A stretch of DNA of 50,929 bases from Pseudomonas sp. Fl4BN1 (GTDB lineage Bacteria > Pseudomonadota > Gammaproteobacteria > Pseudomonadales > Pseudomonadaceae). Positions 24,914 through 33,283 of the stretch are shown here, piece after piece. The stretch's first letter is position 1. The number at the start of each line of letters is the position of its first letter. The notes beneath the pieces are model-generated. The model worked only from the letters and a program-made list of their open reading frames with translations, had not been told where the DNA came from and did not search any database. A program made the translations under genes and the position numbers. The stretch lies in the NCBI RefSeq assembly GCF_009908285.1, contig NZ_JAAARM010000040.1, positions 1 through 50,929 of the forward strand. The letters run 5' to 3'.

Positions 24914-26674
24914 TCAGCTATCTGTCCGCGATGGCTGGGCAATGCGCCAACCCTTCGCGGCCCGGCGCTGGGCCAGGTAGTGCGCATAGACGCCCTGGCG
25001 CGCAGCCAGTTGCTGATGGCTGCCCTGCTCGCAGATCCGCCCCTGGTCCAGCACCAGCACCTGATCGGCCATCTCCACCGTCGACAACTGGTGAGCGATG
25101 ACGATCAAGGTGCAGCGGCCGCGCAAGCGCGCCAGGGTGGCGGCGATAGCGGCCTGGTTTTGCGCATCCAGCGCGGCCGTGGCCTCGTCCACCAGCAGGA
25201 TCGGTGCGTTCTTGATCAGCGCCCGGGCAATCGAGATGCGCTGGCGCTCGCCGCCGGACAAGCGCGCCCCGCCCTCACCCACCGGCGTCGCCAGCCCTTG
25301 CGGCAAGCGCGCGATGATCTCCTCGACCCCGGCTTGGCGCACGGCGTCCAGCACTTCATCATCGCTGGCCCCAGGTTTGCCGAGGCGAATGTTGTCGCCG
25401 ATGCTGCCCTGGAACAGGTAATTATCCTGGAATATCTGGCTGATCTGCCCGGCCAGTTGCTCCTCGGACATCTGCCGCACGTCCACCCCACCGACCCGCA
25501 CGCTGCCCTCCTGGACATCGAAGAAACGCGCGATCAGGCGCATCAGGGTGGTCTTGCCCGAGCCGGACGCGCCGACCAGAGCAGTCATACTGCCCGGCTC
25601 GACACGCAGGCTGACGCCCTGCACCACCGCCGGCCGTTGCGGGTCATAGCGAAAACCGACATCGAACAGTTCCACCGAGGCATCCCGCGGCGCTTGCCCC
25701 GGGCTGGCTTGCGCCAGCGGTGCTGCCGCCAGGACCTCGCGCACCGCCTGCAACTGAACCGCAACACCGCGCAGGGTTTCGCCATAGCCGGCGACGTCCT
25801 GCAACGGGTCGATAAAGCGATTGACCAGCACCAGCGCAACGACCAGGGCGATTAGCGAACCCTGATCCAGGCCGCTGCCCAGTTGCCCATCAAGCCACAG
25901 CGCGGCGGCGATCAACAGCGCCGCGAAGACCGCCTGCACCAGCCACAGGTTGAGCACCACCGCGGCGGTGGAAAGATGAATCAGGCGCGTGCCCGACTCA
26001 TGCTGCTGTTCAATCGCCTGCTGCAGGAAGCGCGCACTGCCAGCACCGTTGAATGCCCGCAGCACCGACTGCGCCTGGGCGAACTCGATCATCCGTTGGC
26101 TGGCTGCGGCGCTGCTGTGCTGGAAGGCCTGGTCGGTGTTGCGCCCGAGCCTGCTGCTGAGCCAGAACGCAGCAGCGAGGAGCGGCAGCGCCAGCAAGGC
26201 AATCAGGCCCATCTGCCACTGCAGCATGAACAACGCCACGACCATCACCAGCGGCGTGGTGATGCCACAGAGCACCGGGGTGAAGACATGGGCCGGCAAC
26301 TGCGCCACGGCCATCATGCCCTGGGACAACAGGTGGCTGAGCCGCGCAGTGTTCTGCGGATCGAACCAACCGATAGGCAAACGCGCCACATGCTCGCCGA
26401 GGCGCTGGCGCCCGCCTTGCAACAGCGCCACGCCGACGGCGACCCCGGCTTTGTCCAGGCGCCGGCGCAAGGCCCAGCAGCCCAGCACCGCCAACAGGAA
26501 TACCGACAGCCATTGCAGCGCCGCACCGCGATCGCCGCCCAGCAGGTGGCTGAGCACCGGCACCTGCGTGGTAATGGTCAGCCCACAGAGCAGCCCATAG
26601 ACCAGCGCCATGGCCACATACCGGCGGAAGATCGGCGCGTCATCGCCCAACAATTGGATAAAGGTCTTCAGCAT
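24914..26674 (-). CDS. Half-size ABC transporter, YbtQ/IrtB-like
   Basis: A 586-residue protein with six membrane helices (about 15-300) fused to an ATPase (Walker A GASGSGKTT, signature LSGGERQR, Walker B ILLVDEATAALD). YbtP/YbtQ of Yersinia and IrtA/IrtB of mycobacteria have an exporter-type fold but import ferric siderophores as heterodimers. The location within a siderophore-uptake operon, next to a second half-transporter, fits that role. It overlaps the previous gene by 7 bp. Export of a siderophore remains possible, since no biosynthetic genes are in the window to decide. Confidence 0.87.
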   Translation of the reverse strand: MLKTFIQLLGDDAPIFRRYVAMALVYGLLCGLTITTQVPVLSHLLGGDRGAALQWLSVFLLAVLGCWALRRRLDKAGVAVGVALLQGGRQRLGEHVARLPIGWFDPQNTARLSHLLSQGMMAVAQLPAHVFTPVLCGITTPLVMVVALFMLQWQMGLIALLALPLLAAAFWLSSRLGRNTDQAFQHSSAAASQRMIEFAQAQSVLRAFNGAGSARFLQQAIEQQHESGTRLIHLSTAAVVLNLWLVQAVFAALLIAAALWLDGQLGSGLDQGSLIALVVALVLVNRFIDPLQDVAGYGETLRGVAVQLQAVREVLAAAPLAQASPGQAPRDASVELFDVGFRYDPQRPAVVQGVSLRVEPGSMTALVGASGSGKTTLMRLIARFFDVQEGSVRVGGVDVRQMSEEQLAGQISQIFQDNYLFQGSIGDNIRLGKPGASDDEVLDAVRQAGVEEIIARLPQGLATPVGEGGARLSGGERQRISIARALIKNAPILLVDEATAALDAQNQAAIAATLARLRGRCTLIVIAHQLSTVEMADQVLVLDQGRICEQGSHQQLAARQGVYAHYLAQRRAAKGWRIAQPSRTDS

Positions 26675-28476
26675 GTCGGTAGCGCCTGTTTACCGGTCTG
26701 TGCATAGCCGCCCTGCGCCCACAGGCGTGCATAGCGGCCATTGAGGGCGAGCAGTTGGGCATGGCTGCCCTGCTCATGAATCCGCCCGTGTTCCAGCACG
26801 ATGATGCGATCGGCGTGCATCACCGTGTCGAGCCGGTGTGCGATCACCAGCAGCGTGCGGCCCTGGGCAAACCGCGACAGCGCCTCCTGGATCGCCACCT
26901 CGTTCTCGGCGTCGGCGGCTGCGGTGGCTTCATCCAGCACCAGCAGTGGCGGTGCCAGCAACACTGCCCGGGCGATGCTCACCCGCTGCTGCTCACCACC
27001 GGAAAGTTGCGCGTCCTCGCCCACCACCGAGTGGTAACCACGGGGCAGGCGCTGGATGCATTCATGAATGTTCGCCGCACGAGCAGCCGCCTCGATCTCC
27101 TCCTGGCTGGCATCGGGCCGGCCCAGGGCGATGTTCTCGGCGATGCTGGCGTGGATCAGCCGGACTTCCTGCAGGACAAAACCGATGCGCCGGTACAGCT
27201 CCGCGGCCTCGATGGCGCGCAGGTCGACGCCCCCCAGGGTGATGCGCCCCTCGGTGGGATCGAAAAAACGCAGCAGCAGCCTAGCCAGGGTCGATTTGCC
27301 CGAGCCGGAAGCGCCGACAATGGCGGTCACCGTGCCGGGCTTGAGGGTGAAGCTGATGTCCGCCAGCACCGGGTGCTGCGGGTCGTAGGCATAACCGAGC
27401 TGCTCCACCCGCACTTCAGCATCCTTGGGCAACAGCGGCTGGCCGGGGGCGAGCGGCGCCAGCACCGGGGTTTGCAGCAGCACCTGCACACGCTGGGCAG
27501 CGCCGGCGGCGTTGTCCAGGTCGTGGGTGATGTAGTTCAGCAGCAACAACGGCGCGCAAATCCCCGGCGTGACCAGGGCAAAGGGCAGCACCTCGACCGC
27601 GGTCATCCAGCCGAGGCTGACGAACAATATGCCGAACGCCAGCACCAGTCCCAGCACCGTGACCGGGGCAATCATCGCGTTGGCGTTGGCCATGCTGCCC
27701 ACCAGCGGCCGGGTGAAATCAATGAAGGCTTCGCCGAATTCATCCACCGCCTCGCGGTAGCTGGTATGAGCCTTGCCGGTGGCGCCAAAGGCCTTGACCA
27801 CGGGAATGCCGTGGATGAACTCGACCACCGCGTTGTTGATCCGCGTCAGCCGCGCGACAAACCCCTGCATGTTGCGGGCGCTGGCTTTCAGCGTCTTGGC
27901 GAAGAACAGGAAAAACCCCGGGAACGGCAACAGCGACACCAGTGCCATGCGCCAGTCCAGTGCAAACAGATAGAGCACCGACACCAGGATCGCCCCGGCG
28001 CAGCGGCCCACGGTGGTGTAGAAATGCGCGGTCAGGCTGTGCAGGGTGCCGATGTCGTCCTGCAGTGCCTGCTTGACCTCGCCCGAGGCCCGCTCGGTGA
28101 ACCAGCCCAGCGGCACCTGGGACAAACGCTGGGTAATCGCCAGGCGCAGGTGGCGGGTCATATGATTGTCGGCCAGGTGCGCCACGGTTTCGGCCGCGGA
28201 CATCAGCAGCATGCCGAGGAACAGGCTCAGCACGCTGAGGCCGACGGTCCACCACAGCTCGCGCTGCACCTGAGCCAGGGCCGTGCTCAGGGAGGTCCCG
28301 TCGGCCAAGACGAGGCCGGCGATATGCGCAATGCCGGCCAGGGGCACCAGGGTCAGCATGCTACCGATGGCCGCCAACAGCGCCGCCGCCATCAGCCGCC
28401 CGCGTATCGGCTGCAAGATCTGCGAGACTGCAGCACGCCCCTGAGGCGGGGTCACGGGCGCATCACTGTTACTCAT
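26668..28476 (-). CDS. Half-size ABC transporter, YbtP/IrtA-like
   Basis: A 602-residue partner of the preceding protein: membrane part at about 25-310 and ATPase with Walker A GASGSGKST, signature LSGGEQQR and Walker B LLVLDEATAAADAE. Unlike mycobacterial IrtA it has no N-terminal flavin-binding siderophore-interaction domain, so iron release would need a separate reductase or hydrolase. The start ATG 28476 (MSNSDAPVTPPQGRA) follows AGGGAGACTC. The shared 33-bp motif lies 119 bp upstream, suggesting that this gene begins the transporter operon. Confidence 0.87.
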   Translation of the reverse strand: MSNSDAPVTPPQGRAAVSQILQPIRGRLMAAALLAAIGSMLTLVPLAGIAHIAGLVLADGTSLSTALAQVQRELWWTVGLSVLSLFLGMLLMSAAETVAHLADNHMTRHLRLAITQRLSQVPLGWFTERASGEVKQALQDDIGTLHSLTAHFYTTVGRCAGAILVSVLYLFALDWRMALVSLLPFPGFFLFFAKTLKASARNMQGFVARLTRINNAVVEFIHGIPVVKAFGATGKAHTSYREAVDEFGEAFIDFTRPLVGSMANANAMIAPVTVLGLVLAFGILFVSLGWMTAVEVLPFALVTPGICAPLLLLNYITHDLDNAAGAAQRVQVLLQTPVLAPLAPGQPLLPKDAEVRVEQLGYAYDPQHPVLADISFTLKPGTVTAIVGASGSGKSTLARLLLRFFDPTEGRITLGGVDLRAIEAAELYRRIGFVLQEVRLIHASIAENIALGRPDASQEEIEAAARAANIHECIQRLPRGYHSVVGEDAQLSGGEQQRVSIARAVLLAPPLLVLDEATAAADAENEVAIQEALSRFAQGRTLLVIAHRLDTVMHADRIIVLEHGRIHEQGSHAQLLALNGRYARLWAQGGYAQTGKQALPTC

Positions 28477-28594
28477 GGAGTCTCCCTGACGGAATCTGCA
28501 TCGGCGTTGCCATGGGCCGCCATCGCCGGCTCGATCAGCCTGCTGACGCGCACTGCCCGACGCCGCGAACACCGAGAATGGGTTCGCTCTTACC

Positions 28595-28627
28595 TGTCTT
28601 CCGAACGAGAAGGCAAAACCCTCAATC
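28595..28627 (-). promoter_or_regulatory. Candidate ECF-sigma promoter motif, transporter copy
   Basis: Second copy of the motif, 29 of 33 bases identical to 21075-21107. Minus-strand blocks GATTGAGG and GTTCGGAAGACA are invariant. It lies between the FecR-type gene and the first half-transporter and points at the latter. Four differences all fall in the spacer or at its borders, as expected if the two blocks are the contacted elements. Confidence 0.6.
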
Positions 28628-28706
28628 GAAATTGCGACGAATGTTCACTGTCGATTGCCGGCAGCCGCACCGAGGGATTTCATCCAGGGGGATGACCGAT
28701 GAGCGT

Positions 28707-29708
28707 TCAGACCGCAGCGCGCACCGTGACCCAGTAGCGGGTGCGCCTGATCACTTCCACGGGCAGTGCCAGGGTCAGGTTGTGCAGCGCGCGGTCGGTG
28801 TCCAGCAGCGAGAACACGCCACTGACTTGCAGCATCGCCACCTCGTCGGCGCAACGCAGCACGCCGCTGCGATAGCGGCCCAGCTCGGCGAGCAGTTGGT
28901 CCAGGCGCATGCTGTCTGCCACCAATACCCCCCGGACCCAGGCCGCGCTGCTCTCGGTGACCGCCCCCGAGGCCTGCACCGCGCCTTTCGAGAAGGTCGC
29001 GCCGTGACCGGCATCCACCCGCAGCAGGGCACCGGCGGCGTAGTCGGGCTGGACTTCCACCGCGCCCTCGAACACCGCCACCTGAGAGCTGTCGTCACTC
29101 TGGCGCAGACTGAAACGCGTGCCCAGCGCGCGGACCTTGCCGTCGCGGCCCTGCACCCGGAACGGCCGGGGCGAGCTGGCCGGATCGGGCGCGGTAGTGA
29201 CCAGGATTTCACCGGCGCGCAGCACCACCAGCCGTTGCAACTCATCGAATTGCACGTCGATGGCCGAGGCCGAGGCCAGCACCACCTGGGTGCCATCCGG
29301 CAGCGTAACCTGGCGAATCTCACCGGTGCCGGAACTGTGGGCGGCCATCGTCATCTGCCACGCGTCGGTGCCGCGCATGACATAGGCCAGGCCACCGGCG
29401 CTGAACATCAGGGTCAGTAGCTGCAAGGTTCTTCGGCGGTTCAAGTAGGCGCCGGAGGCCGGCTCACGCAAGGTATGGCGGGCCACTTCAGCGGGCACGC
29501 TGGAGAACTTTTCCTCGAAGGCCTTGAGGCGGTTCCAGGCGAGTTCGTGATGCGGGTGTTCGCCACGCCAATGCAGGCATGCGGCCTGGTCTTCGGCACT
29601 GGCATCGTCGGCCCACAAGCGGGCCATCCACAGCACTGCCTGCTCGACGACTTCAGTGGCGATCTCGCCAGGTTCCGCAGCGCGGTCAGTAGGTTGGCCA
29701 ATGGGCAT
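28707..29708 (-). CDS. FecR-family anti-sigma/sigma regulator
   Basis: A 333-residue inner-membrane regulator. The cytoplasmic N-terminus has the DUF4880-type segment (AVLWMARLWADDASAEDQAA, HHELAWNRL) that binds the sigma factor. One membrane helix lies at about 93-111 (TLQLLTLMFSAGGLAYVM). The periplasmic FecR domain follows (RQVTLPDGTQVVLASASAID, RPFRVQGRDGKVRALGTRF) and the C-terminal part would touch the STN domain of the receptor. It begins 9 bp after the sigma gene stop, as in fecIR-type pairs. Its partner receptor is presumably the one at 18.5-21.0 kb. Confidence 0.92.
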   Translation of the reverse strand: MPIGQPTDRAAEPGEIATEVVEQAVLWMARLWADDASAEDQAACLHWRGEHPHHELAWNRLKAFEEKFSSVPAEVARHTLREPASGAYLNRRRTLQLLTLMFSAGGLAYVMRGTDAWQMTMAAHSSGTGEIRQVTLPDGTQVVLASASAIDVQFDELQRLVVLRAGEILVTTAPDPASSPRPFRVQGRDGKVRALGTRFSLRQSDDSSQVAVFEGAVEVQPDYAAGALLRVDAGHGATFSKGAVQASGAVTESSAAWVRGVLVADSMRLDQLLAELGRYRSGVLRCADEVAMLQVSGVFSLLDTDRALHNLTLALPVEVIRRTRYWVTVRAAV

Positions 29709-29717
29709 GGGAAAAGC

Positions 29718-30236
29718 TCAGAACTCCGATCCGTGCAGGGCCTGATAGCAGGCCAACAGGCCGGCGGCAATGTACTTCTCCACCGACGACACCGACACCT
29801 GCAGTTCGACGGCGATCTGGCGATAGCTCATACCGTCCAGCTTGCACAGCAACAACGCCTTGCGCGCCTTGGCCGAGAGGCTCTGCAGCGCGGCATCGAT
29901 CTCGATCAATGCCTCGATGGCCAGGGCTCGGGTTTCCTCGCAGGCGACCAGGGGTTCGGGCAGCAGGGCCAGGGCTTCCAGATAAGCCGACTCGATCCGG
30001 CGCCGGCGATACAGGTCGATCACCAGGCCGTTGGCAATCTGCGCGAGGTGCCGTCGCGACTCATCGACGGGAGGCAACTGGCCCTTTCTCATGAGCTGGA
30101 CATACACATCGTGGGCCAGGTCCGCGGCATCGAAGGCATTGCCGAGCTTGCGCCGCAACAGGCTGCGCAACCAACTGTTGTGATCGACGTATAGCGTTTC
30201 AACCTGGCGCTGAAATACAAACTCTCCGATGCTCAC
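29718..30236 (-). CDS. ECF sigma factor of the iron-starvation (FecI-like) group
   Basis: A 172-residue sigma factor. Region 2 is at about 15-75 (NAFDAADLAHDVYVQLMRK) and region 4 at about 115-165 (MSYRQIAVELQVSVSSVEKYI). It would direct RNA polymerase to the receptor and transporter promoters when the loaded receptor signals through FecR. GTG 30236 is the preferred start, since GGAGAGGTCC precedes it and MSIGEFVFQRQVETLY is a typical N-terminus; an ATG 66 bp upstream is in frame but not protein-like. A Fur-like site lies upstream. Confidence 0.92.
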   Translation of the reverse strand: MSIGEFVFQRQVETLYVDHNSWLRSLLRRKLGNAFDAADLAHDVYVQLMRKGQLPPVDESRRHLAQIANGLVIDLYRRRRIESAYLEALALLPEPLVACEETRALAIEALIEIDAALQSLSAKARKALLLCKLDGMSYRQIAVELQVSVSSVEKYIAAGLLACYQALHGSEF

Positions 30237-30285
30237 GGACCTCTCCTGTGCCCGATGGCCAGGGGAAGGTGGACACAAAGGGTAA

Positions 30286-30306
30286 TTGATAACTGTTTGC
30301 AATAAT
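30286..30306. promoter_or_regulatory. Candidate Fur box before the sigma gene
   Basis: TGATAACTGTTTGCA within 30286-30306 agrees with the Fur 7-1-7 pattern (TGATAAT-N-ATTATCA) at about 10 of 14 positions. It lies about 50-70 bp upstream of the sigma start, where Fur would be expected to repress in iron-rich cells. Confidence 0.45.
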
Positions 30307-30428
30307 ATCGAGTGGACAAAGGCCGCGCAATCGCTTCGCCACTTCTGCCAGAAACATCCACGGTCAAATGACGCGCAGAATTAAGTGATGGCATAATGCC
30401 TCTTTTCCCGCACATTCATGGAGTGACT

Positions 30429-31154
30429 GTGATTCATCCGTCTGCCATCCCTCAGCAACTGTCCGCCCCAACGCCTTCCCCCTATCGCTTCTTGCCTCGG
30501 CTGGGAATGTTCATTCTGGCCACCCTGGTGTTCTTCCTGGCGGCGGTTCCCGGGATCTTGCTGATCCCGGCCCAGATGCAGGCCTACCTGGTATTCATCT
30601 CCATGGAGGGCTTGAGCATGCTGCTCTTGCTCGCGCTCTTGCTGATGCAATACCGCGCAGGGTTCAGCGCCGCACTGCGTGGGCACAGGGTCCGCGCACC
30701 CCTGCGGATTGGCGCCTTGTGCATGTTTGCAGCCTATGCGCTATGCGGAGTGGCCGTCGCCACTCTGGGCTTGCCTGAAGAAGCCTTCATGACCGAGTTG
30801 CTGGCCGGCCTCACGACTTGGCAAACGCTGATCAAGGTTGCCTCGCTGATCGTCGTGCCGCCGATTGCCGAGGAACTGTTTTTCCGCCACTACCTGCTGC
30901 GCCTGTTTCCCTACGAGAACAGCCAGGTCTGGAAATGGGTCGCTATCATCACCAGCGCGGCCATCTTCTCCGGCCTCCATAGCCAGTACGGCAACGCATC
31001 GACATTCGCCCTGATCTTCGCCAGTGGCTGCATTTTCGCCGTGGCCAGAATAGTCAGCGGCGGCCTGCTGGTCCCGATCGCCCTGCACGCCCTGGCGGAG
31101 GTTTTCGCGATATCCCTGGATACGCTGCTAAGACTGACAGGACTGTACGTCTGA
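30429..31154 (+). CDS. CPBP-family intramembrane metalloprotease (CAAX protease-like)
   Basis: A 241-residue membrane protein with about six helices. The glutamate motif EELFFRHYLLR and the later His (SGLHSQYGN) and C-terminal ALHALAEV segment match the Abi/CPBP family, which cleaves peptides within the membrane. GTG 30429 is preferred because GGAG lies six bases upstream; ATG 30396 would add 11 residues without a ribosome-binding site. It is divergent from the sigma gene. Substrate unknown; members serve prenyl-protein processing, bacteriocin immunity or sigma regulation. Confidence 0.85.
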   Translation: MIHPSAIPQQLSAPTPSPYRFLPRLGMFILATLVFFLAAVPGILLIPAQMQAYLVFISMEGLSMLLLLALLLMQYRAGFSAALRGHRVRAPLRIGALCMFAAYALCGVAVATLGLPEEAFMTELLAGLTTWQTLIKVASLIVVPPIAEELFFRHYLLRLFPYENSQVWKWVAIITSAAIFSGLHSQYGNASTFALIFASGCIFAVARIVSGGLLVPIALHALAEVFAISLDTLLRLTGLYV

Positions 31155-31224
31155 GCGCAGGACCATCGGCAGCGTCTGGGCCCTGTGCTAACGTGCCCGC
31201 ACCCTCATCTTGAAGTGCTACGCC

Positions 31225-31845
31225 ATGTCGCTCACTGACAACCTCCTGGCCTTCACCTTCGCCGCCACCCTGCTGACCCTGACCCCGGGCCTGGATACCG
31301 CCCTGGTGCTACGCACCGCCACGGTGGAAGGCAAGCAACAGGCGTTGCGCGCCGCCCTGGGCATCAATGCCGGCTGCCTGATCTGGGGCGCCACCGTAGC
31401 GTTTGGCCTGGGCGCCTTGATTGCCCTATCGGAGCTCGCGTTCAGCCTGCTGAAATACTGCGGCGCGGCCTACCTCGCCTGGCTCGGGCTGAACATGCTG
31501 CGGCGCCCACGGCGCTCATTTTCCTCCGTGGGTACGGACGGCAAGCCCGGGGCCAACTGGTTTCTCAAAGGCATGCTGGGCAACGTGCTCAATCCCAAGG
31601 TAGGGGTTTTCTATGTGTCCTTTCTTCCGCAATTCATCCCTCAAGGCCAGCCGATGGTGGCCTGGACTTTCGGCTTGGTGAGCATCCACGTGGTGATCGG
31701 CCTGCTCTGGTCGTTAATGCTGATCGGCGCTACCCGGCCCCTGGCGGGCGTGCTGCAACGCGAGCACGTGATCCAGTGGATGGACCGCACTACCGGCATG
31801 ATCTTCGTGCTGTTTGCGGCTCGCCTGGCCTTGAGCAAGCGCTGA
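31225..31845 (+). CDS. LysE/RhtB-family exporter
   Basis: A 206-residue protein with six predicted membrane helices. The N-terminal signature LLTLTPGLDTALVLRTA is diagnostic of the LysE/RhtB family, which exports amino acids or homoserine lactone-like compounds by proton exchange. Another family segment is KGMLGNVLNPKVGVFYVSF. The start is ATG 31225. Substrate cannot be predicted. Confidence 0.88.
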   Translation: MSLTDNLLAFTFAATLLTLTPGLDTALVLRTATVEGKQQALRAALGINAGCLIWGATVAFGLGALIALSELAFSLLKYCGAAYLAWLGLNMLRRPRRSFSSVGTDGKPGANWFLKGMLGNVLNPKVGVFYVSFLPQFIPQGQPMVAWTFGLVSIHVVIGLLWSLMLIGATRPLAGVLQREHVIQWMDRTTGMIFVLFAARLALSKR

Positions 31846-31908
31846 GGCCAAGCTCTGGCCCCTCGGGTTTCAGTTCGGGTTGCGCCACACACTTTGCAGC
31901 AGGTCTAC

Positions 31909-32271
31909 ATGCGTACAATCATTTCAATCCTGCTTTTGCTCGCCAGCGGCTGGGCCGTCGCCGGATACGACATGCATATCACCCGCAAGCCCTTCTGGGC
32001 AGATGAGTCCGGGCCGAAAGTCAGCTTCGAACAATGGCTGGCCTACCTGCGGCACGACCCCCAAGTCGCCAGGGATCTTGCCAACAGCAGCGAGGACTTC
32101 ATGGTTGCCCTGCCCGGCGAGTCCTTTCCCCTCTGGTACAACCCGCAACTGGGCGAGCTCTATACCAAGAACCCGACGCAGCAGGCCATGCGCAAACTGC
32201 AGCGCATTGCACAGGCGCTGGACGCCAGGGTGCAGGGCGATGACGGCGAGTTCTATCCATCGCCACCCTGA
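31909..32271 (+). CDS. Small secreted protein of unknown function
   Basis: A 120-residue protein starting at ATG 31909 (GCAGGT upstream) with a Sec signal (MRTIISILLLLASGWAVAG). The mature part is alpha-helical and tryptophan-containing (VSFEQWLAYLRHDPQVARDL, FPLWYNPQLGELYTKNP). No cysteine pairs, repeats or known motifs are visible. It faces the ptrR gene tail to tail. Confidence 0.65.
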   Translation: MRTIISILLLLASGWAVAGYDMHITRKPFWADESGPKVSFEQWLAYLRHDPQVARDLANSSEDFMVALPGESFPLWYNPQLGELYTKNPTQQAMRKLQRIAQALDARVQGDDGEFYPSPP

Positions 32272-32303
32272 GTCCATCAGCCCGCTGATCAGGCCCGCGG
32301 CCT

Positions 32304-33194
32304 TCAAGCCTCGGCCAGTACCGCCCCTCGCTCCTCCAGCAACTTCACAAACATGCTTAGGCTCTGGGACACCGTGCCACGCCGCCAGACCAGCCAGGTC
32401 TGCAGGAAACGAAAGCGCGGTGACAAGGGCCAGACACTCACCGTGGCGCAACCGGGCATGCTTTCGAGCATGCTGCGGGGCATCAGCGCCAGGCCGGCGC
32501 CAGCGCTGACGCAGGCCAGCATGCCGTGGTAGGACTCCATTTCGTGGATCTTGCCCGGCACCGCAGCGTCCTGGGTGAACCAGCTTTCAAAGTGATGGCG
32601 ATAGGAACAGTTGGCGCGGAAGGCGTAGATGCTTTCACCATTGACCTCCCGCGCCCGACTGATAGGCGCGTGCCCCAGGGGCGCAATCAAGACCATCTCT
32701 TCCTCGAACACCGGCAACCCTTCCAGGGCCGGGTGGCGCACCGGGCCGTCGACAAAGGCCGCCACCAGCCGGCCCGACAGCACGCCTTCGATCATGGTCC
32801 CCGAAGGCCCCGTGGACAGGTCCAGTTCGACCTTGGCGTATTGCTGGTTGTAGGCCGCGAGCAAGGCCGGAATGCGCACCGCCGCAGTACTTTCCAATGA
32901 GCCCAGGGCAAAGGGCCCCTGGGGCTCTTCGCCGGCCACGGTCAGCCGCGCCTCGGCCACCAGGTCGAGAATGCGCCGGGCATAGTCGAGGAAGTTCCAG
33001 CCGGCGGGCGACAGGCGCATGCGGTTCTTCTCGCGGATGAACAATTCCACGCCCAGATCCTGCTCCAGTTGCTTGATCCGCGTGGTCAGGTTCGACGGCA
33101 CCCGGTGGATCAACTGCGCGGCGGCGCTGATGCTGCCCTGCTCGGCAACCGCCTTGAATATTTCCAGCTGGACCAGATCCACTGCATTCTCCAA
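32304..33194 (-). CDS. ptrR: LysR-family regulator PtrR
   Basis: A 296-residue LysR protein. The winged helix-turn-helix is at 8-65 (AAAQLIHRVPSNLTTRIKQL) and the effector domain contains GSLESTAAVRIPALLAAYN, SIYAFRANCSYRHHFESWF and HEMESYHGMLACVSAGAGLA. These segments agree closely with E. coli PtrR (YneJ), which controls the neighbouring sad gene and putrescine use. Here too it is divergent from sad, with 89 bp between starts. Names are assigned from remembered sequence similarity plus gene order. Confidence 0.9.
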   Translation of the reverse strand: MENAVDLVQLEIFKAVAEQGSISAAAQLIHRVPSNLTTRIKQLEQDLGVELFIREKNRMRLSPAGWNFLDYARRILDLVAEARLTVAGEEPQGPFALGSLESTAAVRIPALLAAYNQQYAKVELDLSTGPSGTMIEGVLSGRLVAAFVDGPVRHPALEGLPVFEEEMVLIAPLGHAPISRAREVNGESIYAFRANCSYRHHFESWFTQDAAVPGKIHEMESYHGMLACVSAGAGLALMPRSMLESMPGCATVSVWPLSPRFRFLQTWLVWRRGTVSQSLSMFVKLLEERGAVLAEA

Positions 33195-33283
33195 ACGTGA
33201 ACGATTCGCTCAATATTATTCAGTTTTCAGCAAAGAAACAGCCCCGTAACCTGCAGCCATTCCCACCTGAGCAGGACGGTGCC

